From assembly GCA_963931865.1 (NCBI GenBank), contig OZ007507.1, positions 19,409,985-19,473,984 on the forward strand: 64,000 nt of DNA, given 5' to 3'. Positions 57,483 to 64,000 of the stretch are shown in pieces. The notes beneath the pieces are model-generated. The model ran no database searches, was not told where the DNA came from, and saw only the letters and a program-made list of their open reading frames with translations. This DNA comes from Axinella damicornis (lineage: Eukaryota; Porifera; Demospongiae; Axinellida; Axinellidae). Every line of letters starts with the position of its first letter. Position 1 is the first letter of the stretch. Made by a program: the position numbers and the translations under genes.

Positions 57483-59683
57483 ACCTCCAGTTGTGTGGGG
57501 CTATGACAAGAAGACTGTTGCAGTCCTCATGCAGATGCAGAGACAGTCACATGACGGCCAGAATACAGCCCACGATCACCACAAGCTCAGCAATGGACAT
57601 GCTCCTGACGCTGAGCCGGATGAGGACTCCACAGAAGAGCCGCAGACACAAAGCAAGCTGACTGAGGTAGGGAGTAGTGCTGAAACAGTACACTCATTGT
57701 GTATATAGCATCTTCAAGTACTGCATTGCCAACCTCACCCCAAACCATTGCATTATAAACTTCTAGTATATTACGTTATTGAAAATACGTAATTATAATC
57801 ATATTTAGCAAAGCAAATTCTAGTAGGGAAATTGTTTCAGCTCTAGTAGGAGATTGTTTCAGCTCTAGTAGGAGATTGTTTCAGCTCTAGTAGGAGATTG
57901 TTTCAGCTCTAGTGGGAGATTGTTTCAGCTCTAGTGGGAGATTGTTTCAGCTCTAGTAGGAGATTGTTTCAGCTCTGGTAGGAGATTGTTTCAGCTCTGG
58001 TAGGAGATTGTTTCAGGTCTAGTAGAAGATTGTTTCAGGTCTAGTGGGAGATTGTTTCATGATCAGCTCTGGTAGGAGATTGTTTCAGCTCTAGTAGGAG
58101 ATTGTTTCAGCTCTAGTGAGGAGATTGTTTCAGCTCTAGTAGGAGATTGTTTCAGCTCTAGTAGGAGATTGTTTCAGCTCTAGTAGGAGATTGTTTCAGC
58201 TCTAGTGGGAGATTGTTTCAGGTCTAGTGGGAGATTGTTTCAGCTCTAGTGGGAGATTGTTTCAGCTCTAGTAGGAGATTGTTTCAGCTCTGGTAGGAGA
58301 TCGTTTCAGCTCTAGTAGGAGATTGTTTCAGCTCTGGTAGGAGATTGTTTCAGCTCTAGTAGGAGATTGTTTCAGCTCTAGTGGGAGATTGTTTCAGGTC
58401 TAGTGGGAGATTGTTTCAGCTCTAGTGGGAGATTGTTTCAGCTCTAGTAGGAGATTGTTTCAGCTCTAGTAGGAGATTGTTTCAGCTCTGGTAGGAGATC
58501 GTTTCAGCTCTAGTGGGAGATTGTTTCAGCTCTAGTAGGAGATTGTTTCAGCTCTGGTAGGAGATCGTTTCAGCTCTAGTAGGAGATTGTTTCAGCTCTA
58601 GTAGGAGATGGTTTCAGCTCTAGTAGGAGATTGTTTCAGCTCTAGTAGGAGATTGTTTCCACTCCAGTAGGAGATTGTTTCAGCTCTAGTAGGAGATTGT
58701 TTCAGCTCTGGTAGGAGATTGTTTCAGCTCTTCCCTGCTGTCTCCAGGGCTCAGTGATCAGCCGTGTTGCTGGGTTCACGTGTCTGTACATCCTGAATGG
58801 CCACTCTGCCAGTGTGACCGGGCTGGCGGTTGTTGAGAGGGACAAAGCAGCTGGGGTTCATACCACCTGCCTGGTGAGTAGCTACATGTACCCAGGGCCA
58901 TGTAGCGATGGACTCTGACCTCACCAGGTAAAAGACGCTGTGCAGTCTATCTTACAGTATACACCTGTTCAAACAGCCTACTTCGGATCTTATAACAGTG
59001 TCGTTTTAGTTAACCAATTAGTACACTGATTATTTCCAGCGAAACTAAGTTACCTGATCCGACAACACTTACTAATTTGTAATAGCTGGTTAACGGACGG
59101 ATCAAACACCAGCTGGGATACATGCTAAGAATAATGCGCATGCAATGAAGCTTCAAGCCATGACACTTGTTAAACGCACAGCTAATAATTATGTCACCAG
59201 TATACCAACTGTAACTGTTGAAACTACCAAATGAAGCATTAGCACTAGCTAGCTATGCTCTGTGATTGAGCAAATTAGTGCTAAGAACTGAAAGGGGTGA
59301 CCACTTTGTACTTCAGCGCATGGAAACCTCAGTATAAACGTCAACTTCATTGTCCAATCTTCTAAAGCACATAACTCAGGTTAGGAAAGCCACTTGTGGG
59401 TGTCAGCATAAATTTAGGCTTCCCTCCTGGCACATATTAACCTCATTCCCAGGCCACGGGTCCTATTCTGCGTGGCCTGGGAATGAGGCTACCTACATGT
59501 ATATATGTGTTCATATCCTATCACATAGTTATTGGCCATTACCTCTGCAGCTCTCGGCTGGCTGGGACTTGACCATCTGTGTTTGGGACCTGGAGAATGG
59601 CAGGTATGGTCATGATATCACTTCCGCCAATGTCCCTGGGACATTGGTTCTGTGTGAGTAGAAAGTGTGGGATAAGGTTGCTA

Positions 59684-59716
<33 letters not shown>

Positions 59717-62700
59717 GCATGACCATGTCTGAGTTTCACTGTGAAATGCCCTTGGTTGGAGGCAGGACAATTTCTCTTACTCTAAGTGTTAAGGGACCTA
59801 GAATACAGACATCTCACCTTGTATGGCCTCCAGTTCCATCGTCCAGGACCACTTTTTCAGCTAGAGTGGGTTAGCATTGCCTGATCCACTTCAGTTAATG
59901 GTTATAGTCCCAAATGTGCTTAAGATGGCTGCGGTATAGTCCTGGCTGGGTATATCCTGTGTGCACTTTGGAGGACAAATGTTGTATGAACTGATGGACT
60001 GACCTGCAATGTATAGTCTGGTTGGTAAAGAGTTAATAGAATCTGTTGCTACAGCAACAGAACCCTGAATTCATTTCAGCCGAATAAGGAGATGGAGACA
60101 TCAGCCTCTGCTGATTAGGTTACGCACCGTTAGCAGAGCTTGTGAAACAGAGAGTTGACACTTCTTCATTAACCTCATTTAGGCTGATGGCGCAGCTGAA
60201 TGTCTCTTCCCCTCCCTCCACTGCGGTGCCTTTCAACAGTGATTCAGATGACATAATAACTGATCTCAGTTACAGCAAGGAGAGGTGAGTGCTACCGTAT
60301 ACCTGTCTAGCGTGCTGCTAATGTTGCATCAGCTACGGTGTTGTTTTATTTCACGTCTCCAAAAATATTTGATATCCAAGAGTATACATGTAATATCCCA
60401 GAGTATACATGTAATATCCCAGAGTATACATGTAATATCCCAGAGTATACATGTAATATCCCAGAGTATACATGTAATATCCCAGAGTATACATGTAATA
60501 TCCCAGAGTATACATGTAGTGTGCAGAATTTCTTGATGTGTGCATGTTGTTTCAAATATTTATAGGCTTCATTTTCATCACTTAGTCACATGATACTGTG
60601 TAATACAGTTTACTACACATTACTAGACATTACTAGAGATTACTTGAGAATACTAGAGAATACTGGAGTTTACTGGAGAATACTAGACAGAAAGAGTCTG
60701 GGTATGAAACTGCTAAGTCAGCCCTAAAACTGATGTCTGCTTTGTCTGCATGCAGAAACTTGTTCGCCTACTCCTCCTCCGATAACCTGGTCTACCTCCG
60801 AAGGTTCTCTGAGAACCAGGCAGAGATGATGGAGGTGGTCGGAACGCTCGCTGGTCACAGCAAGGAGGTGACACAGGTGAGTCTTGTGCTAGGGTTTTCT
60901 TAGTTACAGTCGTTAGTGTGTAGCCTTTGAAACTACTCTCCTGGTAGGGGGAGAAGGTTCTGTGTAATCTAACGAAACCTTACAGCACTCAGGAAATGTA
61001 TACGACGATTCTGTCATGATCGCTGTCATGCACTGATTAATATATTGCGCTGAAAATAACCTCACTGGTTGAAATGCTTATTGTGTCCTCTCTGGGTGCC
61101 TACGCCAGTTGAAATTGTTATTATGCACACCATGTCATTACCATGGCAACACCGTCACTGCAGGATTCAAATCTGAACTCTCAACCTGCAATCTTACTCT
61201 ACTTGCAGCCATAGCTACAAGCCTCCAAATATGAATTTCGTGCCGTAATTAAGTTGGCGACATTTGCACCTAGACCTTGTACCTGCCGTGTTAACCTACA
61301 AAGCATACCTGTGCAGCGGCATTGTAACTCTGAGGCTCCGCCCACAGGAAGTTGCTGGTGTGCTAATAGCATGCATGCTTAACTGAAGTCAGCGGTGTTG
61401 AGGGTAGGGGTGCTCCGATACCACATTTTTGGCGATACTACAGATACTGGTACATCTACCTCCAAGTACCAACCCTCAATTTAGGATGCACCGATACTAG
61501 CATTAGTATCGGTGCAGATATTGGTACTGTGTCTGTTAAATCATTGTGGCCAGTTCCGATACCAGAATCATATTGTTGATATATTTACTAAAATTGTTCT
61601 GTACACTTAAAATAAACTTTTCGTTGTCAGTTTGATGCTTCAGTACCTACATCTATATTATCGGACCAGTATGAGTATTGTCTGGGCTGCTACCATAGCA
61701 CTCTGGCATGTCATTACCATAGAAATACCGTCACTGCAGGATTCAAATATTATTGCTGAACTCTCAACCTGCAGCCATTCTTCACTTGCAGCCATAGCTA
61801 CAAGCCTCCAAATATGAATTTCGTGCCCTAATTAAATTTACGACATTTGTACCTAGACCTTGTACCTGACGTGCTTACCTTCAAAAACATACCTGTGAAG
61901 CTTCGCTTTGTAACTCTGAGGCTCCGCCCACAGGAAGTTGCTGGTGCTAATAGCGCCATGCATGCTTAAGTGTAGTATTGAGGGGGTGCATAAGTATTGT
62001 CTGGGCTGCTACCATGGCAATCCAACATAGCAGGTTAAGGAAATCCAGAAGACAGCAGCAATCAAAATAAACCCTTTGTTTGTTACTAGGCAATCAGGAC
62101 GTCCCCAAACCTCATTCCCAGGCCACATTCTTCTCTCGTACCACATGGCCTGGGAACTAGGCGGTCAAGACTTAGCTTCAAAGGTCATGCAACTAAGTGG
62201 GCCTTGCTCCCAGGATGAACATCAGGCACCTGGTATATCTTGCAGCCGCCTGTGCTTACTATCGCTTTCCGGTTGTGTTTGACTTCAATGGCTGTATATC
62301 CAGGCTGAGCAATTACCAGAGGTTTGTTTAGTACATTATTGTACCCATGGTACACATAGTCGCATTCCCAGACAAGTTTTTGCACGCAGATGGGAAAAAC
62401 AGTCTGGCCAAATATTCCGTTTTCACTCTGAGCGTCAAGATCTTGGTTGTCCATTCAGATTGCCTAATCAGAGTGATGGCATTGTTTATGCCACATTGGT
62501 CCATGTGTGATGTCATTGGTCCAGGTGTGATGTCATTGGTCCATGTGTGATGTCATTGGTCCAGGTGTGATGTCATTGGTCCAGGTGTGCTGTCATCACA
62601 ATTAATTTTGGAATGAGAGTGCAGTGACAAGACTATTTTTCTTCTCCACATGCGAAAGGGAAAAAAATTACCCGACATCTTCTTCTAATATTGTTATTGC

Positions 62701-62770
62701 TCAGGTTTCCTGGAGCAGCTGCTCCAACAGGTGGGTCACGGGATCTGAAGATGGTACCATCAGAATATGG
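36737..62770 (+). CDS. Large WD40-repeat protein, 21 exons placed, 3' end beyond window
   Basis: Exons: 36,737-36,833; 38,199-38,289; 39,531-39,618; 40,006-40,099; 41,790-41,831; 45,846-45,918; 46,895-46,972; 47,317-47,385; 51,100-51,177; 51,279-51,381; 52,859-52,911; 53,086-53,190; 54,642-54,819; 56,261-56,468; 56,728-56,809; 57,491-57,666; 58,748-58,873; 59,551-59,603; 60,183-60,284; 60,756-60,876; 62,705-62,770. Phases agree everywhere except 51,381 to 52,859, where an exon of length 3n+2 is missing (51,653-51,732 fits by length but has a weak donor). WD signatures: LKCWEVDSG, SASVDGTVVQWSS, SAGYDRKLIIYE, TGSFDKRVKIWTVDG, TGSYDGAVTKWERL, ASSLDGKIFVWGYD, SAGWDLTICVWDLENG, TGSEDGTIRIW. That is enough for two beta-propellers. 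A charged linker (exons 14 and 16) separates groups of blades. Scaffold function by fold; I cannot name the orthologue. Confidence 0.85.
39027..39055. repeat. Poly-C run in WD40 intron 2
   Basis: About 28 C in a row in the intron between exons 2 and 3. Confidence 0.85.
39450..39520. repeat. (TC)n microsatellite before WD40 exon 3
   Basis: CT-rich run ending about 10 bp before the tctgtcatag acceptor; it serves as an unusually long polypyrimidine tract. Confidence 0.85.
43021..43112. repeat. Tandem duplication of about 46 bp
   Basis: attatgtttaggcaataagt ggggtcccaggta and tatcgtatccaac occur twice in succession, the second copy with a 4-base insertion. It lies in WD40 intron 5. Confidence 0.85.
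44440..44565. repeat. Tandem repeat with gtcatgtgatgag core
   Basis: Roughly three copies of a 46-50-bp unit of catgtgatgagggataaggg and tcacgtgatgagt. It lies in WD40 intron 5. Confidence 0.75.
44773..45005. repeat. Tandem duplication of about 120 bp
   Basis: Two diverged copies begin gatggatcattgcc at 44,773 and 44,897. Shared blocks: ggcggttgcac, gtagtggtgtgtaagagtac. Confidence 0.8.
45777..45845. repeat. (TG)n microsatellite against WD40 exon 6 acceptor
   Basis: TG-rich tract running into gtattcag at 45,838-45,845. The acceptor has almost no C/T tract of its own. Confidence 0.85.
46141..46620. repeat. 45-bp minisatellite in WD40 intron 6, about 10 units
   Basis: Unit cacatgcatagggtgtacag cacatgtagggtgtacag ggttaat, nearly perfect, with two units extended by a duplicated ttaac. 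Internally the unit is itself a double of atagggtgtacag. Open frames on both strands are artefacts. Confidence 0.95.
47421..47463. repeat. (CA)n microsatellite just after WD40 exon 8 donor
   Basis: Pure CA run about 35 bp downstream of the exon 8 donor. Confidence 0.9.
47562..47685. repeat. (GATA)n microsatellite
   Basis: Run of gatagataga with variants gatg/ggta toward the right end. It lies in WD40 intron 8. Confidence 0.9.
48645..49015. repeat. Minisatellite of about 55-57 bp, 6-7 units
   Basis: Unit ttggatatgctgtagctccg atacatatgatgtcatcatg taaag, with later units truncated. It lies in WD40 intron 8. Confidence 0.9.
49520..50110. repeat. 51-52-bp minisatellite, about 11 units
   Basis: Unit gatctggatacagctgtgta gtacagtgtaggaggg(g/a)g (c)gtgtccaatcat. 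Two length classes (ggggc and ggaggc) alternate. It lies in WD40 intron 8. Confidence 0.95.
50665..50940. mobile_element. Fold-back element in WD40 intron 8
   Basis: The left arm aaaatgaaattctaggtttc tgttgccatgacaac pairs with the right arm gttgtcatggcaacagaaac ctggaatttcatttt. A central ttccactggaggtgcctcca gtggaa forms a second palindrome. The 9-mer agtggaata flanks both sides at 50,650-50,660 and 50,936-50,945, separated from the left arm by six bases. A related fragment occurs at 60,045-60,085. Confidence 0.65.
53440..53540. repeat. 100-bp hairpin-forming inverted repeat
   Basis: Arms gttaacactttatatgcga gagtgcac and gtgcactcgcatataaagtg ttaac surround a second pair (tattatca/tgataata). 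Probably a MITE. It lies in WD40 intron 12. Confidence 0.75.
54832..54920. repeat. 10-bp tandem repeat acagtgtaac, directly after WD40 exon 13
   Basis: About eight copies starting 12 bases after the exon 13 donor, with small variants. Confidence 0.9.
55780..56106. other. WD40 intron 13, no gene recognised
   Basis: Contains a second version of the ctttgtcccacgtgttgaca gtca block at 55,660 and 55,790, i.e. a local duplication of about 125 bp. Confidence 0.5.
56107..56250. repeat. (CCCT)n microsatellite against WD40 exon 14 acceptor
   Basis: About 140 bp of ccctccctccct broken once by cgag, running into cctgtcacag. It is an extreme polypyrimidine tract. Confidence 0.95.
56821..56846. repeat. 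Short telomere-like (TTAGGG)n run
   Basis: ttagagttagggttagggtt agggg, three to four units, just after the exon 15 donor. Confidence 0.8.
57401..57480. repeat. (AC)n microsatellite against WD40 exon 16 acceptor
   Basis: About 40 AC units followed directly by gtacctccag and exon 16. Confidence 0.95.
57821..58735. repeat. 22-bp minisatellite, about 41 units, ending 13 bp before WD40 exon 17
   Basis: Unit ctctagtaggagattgtttc ag. Each unit contains ttgtttcag/c, a good match to a 3' splice site, in the transcribed orientation. The real acceptor, tgctgtctccag, follows immediately after the array. Confidence 0.95.
59441..59489. mobile_element. Palindromic mini-element of the cctcattcccagg family in WD40 intron 17
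   Basis: cctcattcccaggccacg and its complement around a 13-base loop. No exact flanking duplication seen. Confidence 0.7.
59684..59715. repeat. Poly-G run in WD40 intron 18
   Basis: About 31 G in a row. Confidence 0.85.
60380..60516. repeat. 21-bp minisatellite in WD40 intron 19, 7 units
   Basis: Unit gagtatacatgtaatatccc a, almost invariant. Open frames on both strands are artefacts of the unit length. Confidence 0.95.
61100..61990. repeat. Direct duplication of about 300 bp in WD40 intron 20
   Basis: Blocks at about 61,100-61,385 and 61,690-61,975 share gtcattaccatg, accgtcactgcaggattcaa, acaagcctccaaatatgaat and gaggctccgcccacaggaag. A third, older fragment of the last block lies at 40,617-40,650. 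The DNA between the copies (61,410-61,620) carries tgctccgatac/gtatcggtgca motifs typical of small inverted-repeat elements. Confidence 0.75.
62499..62592. repeat. 20-bp tandem repeat before WD40 exon 21
   Basis: Five units of gatgtcattggtccatgtgt with c/g alternation at one position. Confidence 0.9.
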
Positions 62771-64000
62771 GTGAGTAGCCTGCGCGTGTGCTAGTGGGAG
62801 GTTTGGTTTGTCAGTCAGGAGAGTACTGAACCAGTCATGTGCTTGCCTTGGCTAGTATAAGCACCTAGTGACACTGCAGTGCCCATCTATTTTTGATTAG
62901 CCAATACTGATGTTATTGGCCGATATAACCATCCGATACAGATCTAATTATGGGTGTAACACTACATAAACATTGGACACAGAGGGGCTTTCTACTGCAT
63001 TGGCTGTCAGTAATGGCAGATCGGCTAAATTCCATATCAGTTCAGTGTAATGTAAATAATGTAAGGTCATGAAGTTCAGAAGATTACACGGTAAGCTTCT
63101 CCACCAAAACAGGTACCGGTACGCGTCTTTAAAATTGATGCCAAGATTTGGAAGGCTTCTTCCCAATACTGGAAGGTTCTTTCAAGAATCGGAAGTTTCT
63201 TACGAATATGTGGAAGGCTTCTTCCGAAGAGCACCGGCTTTGTACGTACCTAAAGAAGGGTGCAGCGTCGCTTTCGGATCTCCCAGATGACAAAACACAG
63301 TTGATAAACGGACTAGGCAGAGATACATTGCCTCATAGAAAACCCACAAGAGAAGAGACCCCACACGGTTCAGAGTATAGAACCCCACAAGGATACCTTC
63401 TTGCACTCGTGCTTGCGTGCCACACCCAGGTCGAGGTTTTACCTATACAGCACAAACATTACACGACCACTGGACTTTAGCGACAAGTATGATTAGGTGC
63501 ATGTGCACTGTGGGTGAGAGAGACAGTAGTTTATATACAGACAATCACAGGTGTTACCATGGTACTGTTTCCATGCGTATGTCAGTGGCTATAGAGTTAA
63601 CGTTACCAGAGCACAGGAATTGCAAGATGTGTAAATACAAGAGAGGAAAATTTGGACAAGATGACAACCCAGTTGTGCCCTGGACCTCATGCAGTTAAGG
63701 AATACATATTGGCCCAGAATCCTACATAAGCTTAACTGGGCTGTATTCTGTGTTCCTGAGCTATGGAGTTGAAGGCTTATAGCTGGCTTTAGGTGATCCA
63801 ATTACAGCACAGTGTATGAAGGAGTAATCAAGTTTAAAAGGCGAGCTCTAAAAGAATGTAAGGTCATGCAGTTCTGAAGATTGCATGGTATAGGCTATTA
63901 CACCAGAACAAAACACCTGCATATTTCCCTTCTGTGTGCTGACGGTGGATAGGACCAGATAGGACAGCTAGCTAGCCCACCCCTTCCCTGACCGTTGAGT
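62771..64000. other. Right end, probably next WD40 intron
   Basis: No further exon recognised. Blocks aaggtcatgaagttcagaag (63,062) and aaggtcatgcagttctgaag (63,859) are a diverged repeat. Several ggaaggcttcttcc-like repeats lie at 63,150-63,235. Confidence 0.4.

Overview
The window is metazoan nuclear DNA, most probably from a sponge (Porifera). Genes are split into short exons with GT/AG introns. Introns and intergenic DNA are full of minisatellites, microsatellites and small inverted-repeat elements. The predicted proteins are animal families: MMAA, POFUT1, an ETS factor, a GLYAT-like acyltransferase, and death-domain/ankyrin proteins. The sponge call rests on my recollection that the long domain between the death domain and the ankyrin repeats (about 17,350-18,290) occurs in demosponge death/ankyrin proteins. 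I could not search to confirm it.

Left part (1-23,900): an old segmental duplication. Block A (1 to about 5,200) carries the 3' part of an ankyrin-repeat gene (+), a broken GLYAT-like gene (-) and an unidentified exon. Block B (about 18,700-22,400) carries the same three in the same order. In block B the ankyrin gene has its 5' exons: a short leader ending in a 2A-like motif, a death domain, the sponge-type middle domain, then ankyrin repeats. Between the blocks (about 4,200-16,200) lies a mobile-element zone. It holds two identical 674-bp TA-flanked elements in opposite orientation, a 607-bp Mutator-like element with a 9-bp target duplication that carries a RecQ-helicase fragment, very small palindromic relatives with the same 9-bp signature, a 33-bp satellite built from the same end sequence, a fold-back element, and a pogo/Tc1-like relic.

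Middle (22,800-36,400), all minus strand: 3' exons of POFUT1, a nearly complete MMAA gene (B12-dependent mutase G-protein chaperone), an ETS transcription factor, and a SIR2-like protein resembling FAM118. A 200-N assembly gap (24,063-24,262) falls between POFUT1 and MMAA and probably hides the last MMAA exon and perhaps the 5' exons of POFUT1.

Right part (36,700-62,800 and beyond), plus strand: one large WD40 gene. I could place 21 exons, phase-consistent apart from one junction. It starts about 330 bp from the SIR2-like gene in divergent orientation, so the two may share a promoter. Its introns hold nearly all the tandem arrays of this half, several of them directly against 3' splice sites.

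Several otherwise well conserved exons carry single-nucleotide frame errors (death domain, middle domain, MMAA exon 6). These could be real mutations or residual long-read indels. The genes do not form one pathway. The main biological interest is the 2A/death/ankyrin gene, the gene-fragment-carrying elements, and the repeats that abut or interrupt coding motifs.
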